A stretch of 64,000 bases of DNA. It comes from TMP-7 sp038212445. Lineage in GTDB: Bacteria > Acidobacteriota > Terriglobia > Bryobacterales > Bryobacteraceae. The notes beneath the pieces were generated by a model. It searched no databases, was not told where the DNA came from, and saw only the letters and a program-made list of their open reading frames with translations. Below, piece by piece: positions 1 to 8,735 of the stretch. The stretch is taken from positions 136,494 to 200,493 of the forward strand of contig JBBQUM010000012.1 of assembly GCA_038212445.1 (NCBI GenBank), in the 5' to 3' direction. Within the stretch, counting starts at the first letter, position 1. The number at the start of each line of letters is the position of its first letter. Both the position numbers and the translations under genes were made by a program.

Positions 1-838
1 GAAACAGCACCACACCGAGCGAGTAAACATCGCCTTGGGCCGTCGGAGGCTGTCCGAGAATCTGCTCGGGTGAAGCGTAGTCCGGAGTGAACAGATGATC
101 GCCCGTCCGCGTCAGCCGTTCTCCGCGGCAGACGATCGACGAGATTCCAAAGTCGATCAGCTTTGGCACACCCTCGCGATCCACGAGAATATTGGACGGC
201 TTAATGTCCCGGTGAATGATTCCGTGTTGATGAGCTGATGATACAGCGGAGCAAACCTTCACAAAAAGTGCGATGGTTTCGTCGGCCGAGAGCAGGTTCT
301 GCGCGATATATCGATTGATATGAACGCCGTCAACGTACTCCATCACCAAATAGCAGAGGCCGGCGTCGGTCACTCCCGCGTCGAACATCCGGGCAATATT
401 GGGATGATTCAACGATGCCGTTATCTGCCATTCGCGCCGAAACCGCGCATCAAATGCCGATTGAGCGTCGACACCGGTCAGAACCTTGATCGCGACGTCG
501 CTGTCAAACATGTCGTCGGCGCGCGCACCCAGATAGACCGTGGCGGATCCACCGCGGCCAACCTCGCGAACCACCCGGTAGGCGCCAAACAGCTGCTGCC
601 GGACTACCTCAGGGATCGGGGGTGAAGCGGCGGCTTCAGCAGGACGGGAATCCAGAAAACTGCCTGCCCCATCGTGCTTCCGGAGAAGTGCCTGAACCTC
701 GGGACGCAAGGCAGGGTTCGCGGCCAGCAACTGGTCTAGCAGCAATGCCCGCTGATGGATCGGTAGCCCCTTCGCAGCCGTGAAAATGTCATGGATTAGC
801 GAGAGACGTTTTCGGGTTTTCGGCCCCGGATTGGACAT
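1..838 (-). CDS. Serine/threonine protein kinase (partial, C-terminus outside window)
   Basis: Hanks-type kinase read on the minus strand; the window ends inside the catalytic domain. The N-terminus is an approximately 80-residue helical leader of the kind common in acidobacterial kinases. Visible motifs are a glycine-rich loop (VGRGGSATVY, about residues 93-102), VAIK with the ATP-binding Lys near 118, HRDIKPSN near 208, a DFG at about 226 and DVYSLGVVLF at the window edge. An in-frame TGA lies shortly upstream of the ATG, so the start at 838 is the only ATG possible. The C-terminal part (often a TM segment plus TPR or propeller repeats in this group) cannot be seen. Confidence 0.9.
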   Translation of the reverse strand, partial: MSNPGPKTRKRLSLIHDIFTAAKGLPIHQRALLLDQLLAANPALRPEVQALLRKHDGAGSFLDSRPAEAAASPPIPEVVRQQLFGAYRVVREVGRGGSATVYLGARADDMFDSDVAIKVLTGVDAQSAFDARFRREWQITASLNHPNIARMFDAGVTDAGLCYLVMEYVDGVHINRYIAQNLLSADETIALFVKVCSAVSSAHQHGIIHRDIKPSNILVDREGVPKLIDFGISSIVCRGERLTRTGDHLFTPDYASPEQILGQPPTAQGDVYSLGVVLF

Positions 839-1034
839 CTTTGTTGCGCAAACTCAGTTGTTCGAGCTTCAGCGGACGCAATGGATAGCGAGAAATCGAG
901 CGGCGCTGCTGCTCAGAGTGTTCATTGAGTATAGCGATTTTATCCGGTCGGGAGGGACAGGTCAAGGATACAAAAGACGCAAAGATGTGCAATTTCGCGC
1001 AGAATTCCGGCTCTTCACTCAGGGACTAGCCCGG

Positions 1035-1634
1035 CTAGTAATGTAAAGCGATCCCGAAAGACGGGACGAAGTGATTGCGCCCCGGAACGCCGCTGAGACC
1101 GCGCCCGGTGATGAAATCGCGAACCTCGCCGCGAAAGCTGATCCAACGCGTGACTCGGACGTCGAGTCCAGCGCCTATGTCGAACACCCCATGCGTCGTT
1201 GTCTCGAAACCTAATCACGTATCGAGAAGCGGTGAGTAATTGTACCGGCCAATCCCCGCGCCAGCCATCGCGTACCCCGAAAGCCGCTCGCTGAAAGGGA
1301 CCATCAGGCGTAATCCCGGGACGATCGTCACCGAGGTGTTGCTGCTTGCGCTTGGCACGCTGGTGTTGGGTTTTCCGGGAAAGCTGAAGGTCATCGGAAT
1401 GTCGAGCCCTAGGCTGCCGGCATTGGTTTGTCAAAACTGGTATCCATAGCCGATGTGCTCGGCGATTCCGGTGGATGAAGCGACACTGATAGTGGTTCCG
1501 GCGACAACGTAAGCGGGGGTCCTCACCGGTCCGAACATGAAGCTGATATCCGAATTCCGGATCCCTTGAGCGAGAACCGTAACCGGCACAACCAACGTCA
1601 GGAGCAGAATCACCGGGTATCTCATCAACGTCAT
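1035..1634 (-). pseudogene. Outer-membrane beta-barrel protein, two in-frame TGA stops
   Basis: The frame starts with a good signal peptide (MRYPVILLLTLVV...VLAQ) and continues as alternating hydrophobic strands typical of a small outer-membrane barrel, ending in FGIALHY with an aromatic terminal residue. The same frame is interrupted by TGA at 1431-1433 (after GYGYQF) and at 1215-1217 (after SPLLDT), yet it stays open and barrel-like on both sides and ends at TAG 1035-1037. No frameshift is needed to read it through. The start could be any of three nearby ATGs. I read it as a recently inactivated porin-like gene; function unknown. Confidence 0.6.
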
Positions 1635-1808
1635 CATATTCGCGCTTACCCGAATCCGACGACCAAATTCCGACGAGCGGCAGGATTGAGTCATGAGTGG
1701 CCGCTACCGTTCATGACCGCTCTGGACAATGATTCCCGCACTTGGCGCCGCTGGTAAGAAAGACGTAGCCTGGGGCGCGAGTCGAACCTATACTGAACAC
1801 GTTCCGGA

Positions 1809-2273
1809 ATGCTCCGACCAATCATATTTGCCTGGATTGCGCTCCTCTCCGTACCTTTGTGGGCCGCGGTCGAACGAAAATCCTGGAACAAGGTTCGTAT
1901 GATCGGAGGGACCTTCGAAGGCAAGACCAGCCGTTACGACTGGAACGCCACCATAACCGTCACCGATGACCTGATCACCATCACCATCGATCCGGTATCG
2001 GTTTTCGATAAACGCCAGATCATTCGAATGAAGCCCTCGGCAATCAGCGGCCTATTCGCCGGATCGACGGCCTGGCGGCGAACCTCCGAAGTCATCGCGC
2101 CTGCGACGCTCCGCAAACCACCAACGCTGTTCGGCGTGCTGGTAGATGATATCGGCGCGGCAATCCTTTATGATACGGACGGTGGAAAGCGCGGCGCCCT
2201 GCTGTTTGAATCGCCATATCAATATCTGATCCTGCGTGTGCTTTCACAGTTAAGTGGCAAGACCATCGAATGA
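1809..2273 (+). CDS. Secreted hypothetical protein coupled to a LytS-type kinase
   Basis: 154 residues with an N-terminal signal peptide (IIFAWIALLSVPLWAA) followed by a soluble, strand-rich domain with no cysteines or recognised motif. I do not recognise the family. Its stop codon overlaps the start of the downstream histidine kinase (ATGA at 2270-2273), so the two are translationally coupled and probably belong to one signalling unit; a periplasmic accessory or ligand-sensing role is an inference from this coupling only. Confidence 0.75.
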   Translation: MLRPIIFAWIALLSVPLWAAVERKSWNKVRMIGGTFEGKTSRYDWNATITVTDDLITITIDPVSVFDKRQIIRMKPSAISGLFAGSTAWRRTSEVIAPATLRKPPTLFGVLVDDIGAAILYDTDGGKRGALLFESPYQYLILRVLSQLSGKTIE

Positions 2274-4045
2274 ATGGCGACAGTCTCACTTACGGCGCAT
2301 CTCTGATTACCTTCACATTCGGCGCGATCCTGCTGTCCGCTCTCACCTGGACTTACTGGTGGGAGCGCCGCAGGACTCCTAACCGTCCTCGCGGAACCAT
2401 CCTCCCGCTCTTCACCTCCATTTGCGCCGTCGCTTTCATCATCAACCTCGCCCTCGCGCGAGTTGTGCCCGACTGGCTCAGCGACTGGCTGCTACTCATC
2501 CGCGCCCTCACAACCGGACTCCTGGCACCGCTCGCGCTCCACCTGGTGATCGGTCGCGCCGGGCGCCGGTTCATGCCTGCGATATACGGCGTGGCGGGAA
2601 TCCTCGCAGTGGTGCGCGGCCTGGAACAGTCGGGTTTTGCGCCCACCCGTTTTGCGGCGAGCTTGGCCCTGGCTCCAGCCCTCATGCTGGGCTTATGCAG
2701 CACGATTGGACTGATCTGGATCGCGCTCCAGAAGCAACGGACGACTGAACTCAAGTGGGATTTCACCCTCCTCGCGCTGCTGGCTTCATGTATGGCCGCG
2801 GCTCTATCGGGTTGGAACGCCATCGTGGCAGTGCCGGATTACTTGTTGCTGGCCCTCCTTGCGGTCACTCTCTACTACCGCGAGCGCCTTATGTTTTTCG
2901 ACGTCCTGGTTAAGCGAGGAGCGTTCTTCGCGGCCGGACTGTCTGTGCTCAGCGCCTTCGCTCTGGCCGGATGGACTCCGTGGACCGGCGCGCTCATACT
3001 CTCCCCGCTCTGGCTCGCCGGTCCCTGGCTATACAGCGCTCTCGACCGTTTGATCGACCGCTACTGGCTGCGGCGTCACCTATCCCCCGCCGACGCCGAG
3101 CGTCAGTTCATCCGAACGCTGCAATCCGCCGCCGGTGAGGCCGAATTACAAGCCTTAGCCGCTCACTGCCTGAGCACGATCTTCGAAGCCCCGGCAGCCA
3201 TCGATCCCAATCCTCCTGCCTCGGCGCCCAGCGGCGAACTGCACCATGACGGCGGCAGAATCGGAGCCATCATCCTGGGTCCCAGGCGCAACGGGCTTCC
3301 CTACATGAGTGACGACCGGCGATTGCTTGGGTCGCTCGCCAACACCCTCACTGTCCTGACCGAGAATGTTCGGTTTCGCCAGCGCGAGCAAGAGTTGCGA
3401 GGGCTGGCGAGCGGCGCCGAACTGAAGGCCCTACGCGCCCAGATCAACCCCCATTTCCTTTTCAATGCACTCAACGCGATTGCCGGCTTGATTCAGGAGC
3501 ACCCGCAACAGGCTGACGAAACGATAGAACACCTCGCGCATGTATTCCGATATACCCTGCGCAAATCGGCGAACGAGTGGGTCCCGCTGGCCGAGGAAGT
3601 GGAGTTCGTCATGGCATACCTGCGGGTGGAACAAGCAAGATTCGGCGCCCGTCTGCGGGTGGACGTGGATCTCGACCCAAGCGCCGCCGCCGTGCCCATC
3701 CCTGCTATGAGTGTCCAACCCCTGGTAGAGAACGCGGTGAAGCACGGCGTGTCCGCCATTCAGGGTCAGGGAAGAGTCGGGTTGAGCGCGTGCGTTACCA
3801 CTGACGGTTTGAGGATTGAGGTCTCCGACAATGGACCTGGCTTCCACCGGGACTTCACGCTTCGAAACTGCCAGGATGGTCACGGCCTCAAGAACGTAGC
3901 GGATCGTCTCGCCGGCCTATTCGGAGGTTTGGCCGCCCTACACTGGGTCCGGGACGGAAGCGTGACCCGCGTTGGCATGACACTACCGGCCGCAGTCCAG
4001 GACCGGCAGCAGGAGGCTGCGTTTGATTCGCGCGTTAATCGTTGA
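2270..4045 (+). CDS. LytS/YehU-family sensor histidine kinase
   Basis: Membrane histidine kinase of 591 residues. The first ~270 residues hold a series of hydrophobic helices (multi-pass sensor region). A GAF-like linker follows, then the His_kinase domain with the H-box LRAQINPHFLFNALNAI (phosphoacceptor His near residue 394), and an HATPase domain with N-box QPLVENAVKHG near 482-492 and DNGPGF near 519. This architecture is that of kinases paired with LytTR regulators. It overlaps the upstream secreted-protein gene by 4 nt and the downstream LytTR regulator by 23 nt, so all three should be made together. The signal sensed is unknown. Confidence 0.9.
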   Translation: MNGDSLTYGASLITFTFGAILLSALTWTYWWERRRTPNRPRGTILPLFTSICAVAFIINLALARVVPDWLSDWLLLIRALTTGLLAPLALHLVIGRAGRRFMPAIYGVAGILAVVRGLEQSGFAPTRFAASLALAPALMLGLCSTIGLIWIALQKQRTTELKWDFTLLALLASCMAAALSGWNAIVAVPDYLLLALLAVTLYYRERLMFFDVLVKRGAFFAAGLSVLSAFALAGWTPWTGALILSPLWLAGPWLYSALDRLIDRYWLRRHLSPADAERQFIRTLQSAAGEAELQALAAHCLSTIFEAPAAIDPNPPASAPSGELHHDGGRIGAIILGPRRNGLPYMSDDRRLLGSLANTLTVLTENVRFRQREQELRGLASGAELKALRAQINPHFLFNALNAIAGLIQEHPQQADETIEHLAHVFRYTLRKSANEWVPLAEEVEFVMAYLRVEQARFGARLRVDVDLDPSAAAVPIPAMSVQPLVENAVKHGVSAIQGQGRVGLSACVTTDGLRIEVSDNGPGFHRDFTLRNCQDGHGLKNVADRLAGLFGGLAALHWVRDGSVTRVGMTLPAAVQDRQQEAAFDSRVNR

Positions 4046-4754
4046 CGACGAAGCCCCCGCTCGTGCGCGGCTCCGACAGATGCTCAGCGCACAATCTGAC
4101 GTAGAGGTGGCGGGCGAAGCCGAGACCGGTGAACAAGCTATGGAGCTGGTCGCCACTCTGAAGCCCGATGTCCTTCTGCTCGACATCGAGTTGCCTGGCT
4201 GCAGCGGCCTCGACGTCGCCGCCTGCCTGCCTGAACCGCGTCCCCGCGTCATCTTCTGCACCGCCTACGACCAGCACGCCGTCGACGCCTTCGAACTTCA
4301 CGCGGTCGACTATTTGTTAAAGCCCGTCAACCGTACCCGCTTGGCTCAGGCCTTGGACCGCGTTCGCGAACCCCGCCGTGTTGAGTCTGCAGCAGGCTTG
4401 GACGATGCGGTAAAACGAAAGTCCAGCGGTCCCGTGCGCTTCCTCGCACGCAACGGCTTTAGCTACGTAGTCGTTAGTGAGGCGCGCGTGTTTTGCTTCG
4501 TCTCAGAAGGCGGCTTGACGCGATTGGTCGTCGACGGCAGTCAGTATTGGATGGACCCCACGCTGAATGAGTTGGAAGCCAGGCTCGACAGCGGACGGTT
4601 CTTCCGGGTGTCGCGCGCGGCGCTGATCGCGCTGAACGCCGTGACTGAGGTCATCCCGATCACCGGCGGCTCCGGCGAAGTGCTTCTGAAGAATGGACTT
4701 CGCCTTGAAGTTAGCCGTCGCCGTTTCCGCGACCTGCTCGACGCCCTAGGCTAA
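4023..4754 (+). CDS. LytTR-family response regulator
   Basis: 243 residues. A receiver domain occupies residues 1-120, with the acidic pair D8/D9, the phosphoacceptor D54 (LLLDIELPG) and K100 (YLLKPV). A LytTR DNA-binding domain follows from about residue 137 (FLARNGFSYVV...FRVSRAALIALNAV) to the end. The start is TTG at 4023, chosen because a perfect AGGAGG at 4011-4016 lies 6 nt upstream and no ATG fits. The gene begins inside the 3' end of the kinase, the cognate partner. LytTR regulators bind direct repeats in promoters; targets cannot be seen here. Confidence 0.92.
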   Translation: MIRALIVDDEAPARARLRQMLSAQSDVEVAGEAETGEQAMELVATLKPDVLLLDIELPGCSGLDVAACLPEPRPRVIFCTAYDQHAVDAFELHAVDYLLKPVNRTRLAQALDRVREPRRVESAAGLDDAVKRKSSGPVRFLARNGFSYVVVSEARVFCFVSEGGLTRLVVDGSQYWMDPTLNELEARLDSGRFFRVSRAALIALNAVTEVIPITGGSGEVLLKNGLRLEVSRRRFRDLLDALG

Positions 4755-4783
4755 AATCTCGCCGCAGCCGATCTTAATCAAGA

Positions 4784-5647
4784 ATGGGCAACGGAACCAA
4801 GACCGCAGTCTTATTAGTGGACTGCCCCGATCGCAAGGGCCTCGTTGCCGCATTGTCCACATTCCTCTACTCCCACGGCGCCGACATCATGCACGCCGAC
4901 GAACACCGCGATGCGACGCTCGGCTGGTTCTTTATGCGGATCGAGTGGGGTGCGGCCGACTTCGATCTGTCCGAGGATGATCTCCGCCGCGATTTCTCGA
5001 ACTTCGCAGAGCCCTTCGAAATGCGCTGGCGACTCAAGTATCCCGGAACCCGCCCACGGGTTGCGATTCTGGTGTCGCACTACCTCCATTGCCTCAACGA
5101 CCTTCTGCACCGGCACGAGTCCGGCGAATTGAACTGCGAGATCCCACTCATTGTCAGCAATCATCAGGCGGCCGCCCCGCTAGCGGCTTTCTACCGCCTG
5201 CCGTTTCACTATCTGCCGGTGAACCAGGAGAACAAAAAGACCGCCGAGGAAACGCAATTGAAGCTGATGGCCGACCACCACGTCGACCTCATCGTCCTCG
5301 CGCGATACATGCAAATCTTATCCTCGGATTTCGTGTCGCAGTATCCGGGCGGCATCATCAACGTGCATCATTCCTTCCTGCCGGCCATCAGCGGCGCAAA
5401 GCCGTACCATGCGGCGCTCGAACGCGGCGTAAAGATCATCGGCGCCACCAGTCATTATGTGACCGCGGTGCTGGACGCAGGCCCAATCATCGAGCAGGAC
5501 ATCGTGCGCGTCACCCACCGCGACGAGTTGGAGGACGTGGTGCGCAAGGGGCGCGACCTCGAGCGCGTCGTGCTCTCGCGCGCCGTCCGCTGGCACCTCG
5601 AGCACCGCATCCTGCAGTACGCCAACAAGACCGTCGTATTCGACTAG
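4784..5647 (+). CDS. purU: Formyltetrahydrofolate deformylase
   Basis: 287 residues, normal PurU length. It hydrolyses 10-formyl-THF to formate and THF (EC 3.5.1.10), balancing one-carbon pools and feeding formate to PurT. An N-terminal ACT domain (residues ~7-85, VDCPDRKGLVAALSTFLY) precedes a formyltransferase-fold domain with NVHHSFLP near residue 190, SGAKPYHAALERG and TAVLDAGPIIEQD carrying the catalytic His and Asp. GAR transformylase PurN lacks the ACT domain, which separates the two. It starts 29 nt after the LytTR gene with ATG preceded by only a weak Shine-Dalgarno. Confidence 0.95.
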   Translation: MGNGTKTAVLLVDCPDRKGLVAALSTFLYSHGADIMHADEHRDATLGWFFMRIEWGAADFDLSEDDLRRDFSNFAEPFEMRWRLKYPGTRPRVAILVSHYLHCLNDLLHRHESGELNCEIPLIVSNHQAAAPLAAFYRLPFHYLPVNQENKKTAEETQLKLMADHHVDLIVLARYMQILSSDFVSQYPGGIINVHHSFLPAISGAKPYHAALERGVKIIGATSHYVTAVLDAGPIIEQDIVRVTHRDELEDVVRKGRDLERVVLSRAVRWHLEHRILQYANKTVVFD

Positions 5648-5671
5648 CGCTACCCAAAATAAGCATATGTA

Positions 5672-5732
5672 GGCTGTCACCAGCTTTCCCTGGCACACCA
5701 CCGGACCTGCGGGTCCGCATCCGGCGGTTAGG
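5672..5732 (-). ncRNA. Group II intron domain V/VI remnant
   Basis: On the minus strand, AACCGCCGGATGCGG, a short loop and then CAGGTCCGGTGGTGTG form the long bulged hairpin typical of bacterial group II intron domain V of the CCGG...GGTGGTGTG type. It is followed by CCAG-ggaaag-CTGG, which could be domain VI. No reverse-transcriptase ORF or 5' intron domains remain upstream (higher coordinates), where an IS66 fragment lies instead. The putative 3' end is about 25 nt after the purU stop. Identified by motif memory; a covariance-model search would settle it. Confidence 0.5.
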
Positions 5733-5803
5733 CGAGTTGAGCGATCAACCAACGGTCAAGCTCGGAATCCCGAGCGAGTCGAAGTAAACATTGGGCAGCG
5801 CAA

Positions 5804-6389
5804 TTGCGAGTGCGGGGCTGTTTGCAAGCCGCCACGGACCATGCGCGGCGCAAGTTCGTCGACGCTGTGAAAGTGAATCCGCAAGATGCCGCGGCAGTGG
5901 CGATGGTCACGCGCATGGACGCATTGTTTCTGATCGACCGCGATGCGCGGCGCCGCGCGTTGAGTGCGGACGAGCGTCAACGCAACGGCGGGAATATGCC
6001 GAGGAATGGTTGCAAGAGATCCGCAGCGCCTGCCTCGGGCTGTCGCGCGAGGTATTACCGAAGAGCACGCTGGGGCAAGCGGTGGCGTACACATAAATAT
6101 ATGGGCCAAGCTGCGGCGGTGTTTCGATTACGCCGAAGTGGAGCTATCGAACAACCTGGCAGAGAACTCCATGCGACCCATTGCAATCGGACGCAAGAAC
6201 TGGCTGCACGTAGGCAGCGCGCAGGCAGGTCCCAAAGTGGCCGCAATTCTTTCCGTCGTGGAATCCTGCCGAAGGTTGGGAGCGCCGGTGAAGGAATATC
6301 TAGCGGCGGTGCTGCCGGGACTGAATCAGCGGACACTCTCCGAAGTTGCCAATCTCACCCCCGCCCGCTGGTCCGCTAGTCGCGCCTGA
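5804..6389 (+). pseudogene. IS66-family transposase, C-terminal remnant with frameshifts
   Basis: Three consecutive frames each carry a piece of the IS66 transposase C-terminus. 5804-~5985 gives CLQAATDHARRKFVDA and RMDALFLIDRDARRRALSADERQ. ~5985-6090 continues in another frame (EYAEEWLQEIRSACLGL). From ~6095 a third frame gives WAKLRRCFDYAEVELSNNLAENSMRPIAIGRKNW, the diagnostic IS66 segment, then a normal C-terminal tail to TGA at 6389. At least two frameshifts and the loss of the N-terminal two-thirds make it inactive. No IS66 accessory orfs (tnpA/tnpB) or terminal repeats were seen. Confidence 0.8.
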
Positions 6390-6448
6390 TTACGTCTGGT
6401 GAGACGGTTACTTCTGGAGTTAGGGTTAGCGGACAGCCTGATGGTCAG

Positions 6449-6628
6449 CGCATCCGCGAAGCAACGCAAAAGGGGTGGCCGCTGGGCGACGATGCGTTCC
6501 TGGACGGGCTGGAGGAGAAGTTCGGAGTCCGAGTCCGTCCGCGACAGCCGGGGCGCAAGCGGGTCGAGCGAAAGGCTGCAGGATCAGCAGGTTGCGGGTC
6601 CGTGGGCGGCGAGGAACAAATCAGCTAA
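6449..6628 (+). pseudogene. REP-associated tyrosine transposase, C-terminal fragment
   Basis: The frame reading RIREATQKGWPLGDDAF and then LDGLEEKFGVRVRPRQPGRKR matches the C-terminal end of RAYT (Y1/IS200-like REP-associated) transposases, where a x-G-x-P-L-G-D-x-x-F segment is followed by a basic PGRKR tail. The catalytic HUH and Tyr part is missing. The fragment ends with TAA at 6626-6628, directly before a 10-bp tandem repeat, which suits the palindromic or repeated flanks of such elements. Confidence 0.6.
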
Positions 6629-6641
6629 TTGGGAATTGAGG

Positions 6642-6661
6642 TCATTGTCCCTCATTGTCCC
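6642..6661 (+). repeat. 10-bp tandem repeat after RAYT fragment
   Basis: TCATTGTCCC occurs twice head to tail immediately downstream of the transposase tail. Such sequences are part of the REP-like ends associated with these transposases; the matching inverted partner was not found nearby. Confidence 0.5.
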
Positions 6662-6693
6662 CTCCAGGCTCCAACCTTGGCACAGTTCTGCCT

Positions 6694-7430
6694 TCATTGC
6701 TTCCTCGCCTGCCGATTCCGCCCAAAAAACAAGAGCGCCAAAGCGGTGGCGACTAAGGCATATGTAGAGGGCTCCGGCACTACTCCGTCAGTCGAGTACT
6801 GAGTGCCAGAGCCAGAAACGAACATCGGATTATCAATCGGCTGCATGACATTATCAAAGACTTTGAGACCGGAAAGTGTGGCCGTGTTGAGGAAATGGCC
6901 CGCTGTTGTCCCGTCGCCCTGTCCTAGGTACGCTCCCACAAACAGCACGGTCGAGAAGTTGAACGAGACACCGTATTGGGAAAGAACAGTAGGGGCGCGG
7001 AAAATGTCGTATTCACATTACAGGTGATCGTATTGTGGCAGGGCTCGAACGACGCTACTTGTTCTGCGAAGCCTGGCTGGCTGATGGTGATCCTTAGGAA
7101 GACTTCGTCGCGGCCGGAACCTGTGCTTGATGCGGTGCCGTCGATCGTGAATCGGGGTTGAATGTATCCAATTCCGGTGAAGTTGCCAAACGTGATCGTC
7201 ATCACCTCGACTGTCGATGCTATGCCCAGGACCGAGCCGAAAGAATTATGGTTGGGGTCGGCCAAGCTGGTATTTCCCTCGATTCCGTAATCTCCATACT
7301 TTGGCGACGAAGGACTGATCCCTGGCGTCCCGTTCCGTCCAGCCAAGCCTGGGGACACTGTATCGATGTACGGTATCGGGTTCGGAGACGTAGAAGACTG
7401 GAATTGCGCCAGGGGTGATTGAAACCACAT
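6694..7430 (-). pseudogene. PEP-CTERM sorting-domain protein, frameshifted and 5'-truncated
   Basis: The C-terminus is a textbook PEP-CTERM anchor: VVPEPSTYALVATALALLFFG followed by a basic RNRQARKQ tail, the signal for exosortase processing. Upstream, the frame VLFVGAYLGQGDGTTAGHF continues correctly only by switching frame near 6991-7000 (a CCCC run on the coding strand) into GFAEQVASFEPCHNTITCNVNTTF and further to about 7430. No signal peptide precedes it: homology stops where an unrelated plus-strand fragment begins. So this is a secreted PEP-CTERM protein that has lost its N-terminus and carries one frameshift (unless the shift is a sequencing error). Confidence 0.7.
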
Positions 7431-7435
7431 CGAAA

Positions 7436-7634
7436 CAGTATCACGAACCCGATAACGTTGAAATTTGGCCAGACTCTAGCGACCCTGACCTACGCTGGCC
7501 TCGCGACTGGAAACGTCGGACTTTACCGGTTTAACGTCGTAGTTCCGGATATTCCAAGTGGAGACTACGTGGTCGATGTTAGCGTCGCTGGTGTCCATTC
7601 TGCTGGCACGTTGTACCTAACCGTGGTTCGATAG
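7436..7634 (+). pseudogene. Orphan C-terminal domain of a TIGR03437-family protein
   Basis: The ITLKFGQTLATLTYAGLA segment with NVGLYRFNVVVPDIPSGDY and a strand ending in TLYLTVVR matches the C-terminal immunoglobulin-like domain of the TIGR03437 family, which is expanded in Solibacter and relatives and ends large secreted repeat proteins. Here only about 65 residues remain, ending at TAG. The upstream part of the protein is absent and the sequence switches to the oppositely oriented PEP-CTERM gene at about 7430, so both genes are cut at the same junction. Confidence 0.65.
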
Positions 7635-8291
7635 TGGTCGGAAATCGGAATCGATGATTGTTTCGCGCAGGAGAACGATAAGAGCAATCTGCACCCTCAG
7701 TCCCATGTTCCATACACCTCCGTTGGTTCTTTCCAGTAACATACGTCACGCCGTCTGGGTAAAGCGCGACCGGGGGCGCTCTTTATTGACGACCTCGCCG
7801 AATACCCCTCGGGGCCATCAAGCGAACTTCAGCCGACGTTTATCACCGAAGCCCGGTCCGACTATCATCGACGGCTCGCTTCCATTGACTTAGTGCCGTC
7901 GCCAGGGGCGAAAGGCTGATGGCACAAACAGACCTGTCGTCTTCCGCGCTAATGCAAACGCTCGTTGCGCAACCCCCGATTAGTTATGCCCTGCGAAGCG
8001 CTGAAGCCAGTTCTGCGACGGCACTGGACTCGGGAACTTTAGCCGCGTCCCAAAAGATGCCTCCACGGATGGCCCAGGGGCCGATGCAGCCCTATATGCT
8101 GCAGCAGTATTGTCAACCGCACAATGTTCTCAAGCCGGACCAGATCCTAGTTGGCAACGCAGGGCATTTTTATCCCAAGTACGATCTTTGGAAAGGACGC
8201 AAGACTCGCGTACGAGCTGAAACCTGGATTCTCGGGGTGTCAGATAATAGGCTACTCTAAACCTCCGATAGATCTGGCTGCCGGTTTTGCA
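7635..8291. other. No supportable gene
   Basis: Open frames exist here (for example 7919-8260 on the plus strand) but none shows a recognisable domain, a convincing ribosome binding site or a natural boundary. I see degenerate spacer between the TIGR03437 fragment and the DUF5678 gene. Confidence 0.5.
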
Positions 8292-8501
8292 ATGAGCGAT
8301 CGTGACCGTAATTCAGAGCGTAGCTGGGTGGGTGAAAACCGATCCAGTTATTTCGGCCAATGGGTGGCCTTGGCTGGCCGCCGACTAGTGGCGTTCGGCA
8401 AGGATGCCAAGGTAGTGTATCGTGATGCTCGCGACCTTGGGGTTGAAAACCCATATTTGGTTTACATCGAGGAAGAGCGCCTGCCGTTCGCAGGTTGGTG
8501 A
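8292..8501 (+). CDS. DUF5678-domain protein
   Basis: About 69 residues from the ATG at 8292. The C-terminal two-thirds (FGQWVALAGRRLVAFGKDAK, VYRDARDLGV, PYLVYIEEERLPFAGW) match the DUF5678 pattern of GxWVAL-dG-rlvahGkdak...v-e...pf-GW. The frame is open further upstream to 8151 without homology, so the start is uncertain. DUF5678 genes commonly precede a retropepsin-like aspartyl protease gene, and such a fragment follows 9 nt later. The biochemical role is unknown. Confidence 0.65.
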   Translation: MSDRDRNSERSWVGENRSSYFGQWVALAGRRLVAFGKDAKVVYRDARDLGVENPYLVYIEEERLPFAGW

Positions 8502-8510
8502 TTACCGAGC

Positions 8511-8639
8511 ATGCACAACGTTAGTTTCCGTGAACGGATCAAGTACGACGGTAGCCGCACCGGCATCACAGTTCCCATCGAACTCGGATGGGGTGGGGAG
8601 TGGGTGCGCTTCGACGCGAACCTGGAGGCTGGTACTTGA
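8511..8639 (+). pseudogene. Retropepsin-like protein, N-terminal 42 residues only
   Basis: The frame FRERIKYDGSRTGITVPIEL then GWGGEWVRFDANLEAGT resembles the N-terminus of the aspartyl-protease-like proteins that pair with DUF5678. In those proteins the segment after FDANLDAG continues for about 80 more residues; here TGA follows at once and the downstream bases do not resume the family. I read it as a truncated partner of the preceding gene, with the protease core lost. Confidence 0.5.
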
Positions 8640-8735
8640 ACAACCTGGGGAGGGTAGAGCGAAGTCGGCACGAACTCGTCCATCATTCTGAACAAGCGAT
8701 CAACGACTTCCTTGAACGGCGGCGGCATCGGTGAA

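Noticed and set aside
1035..1634. Genome-wide UGA recoding to explain the interrupted barrel gene
   Set aside because: TGA ends many intact genes here, including argH and the 154-aa gene at 1809.
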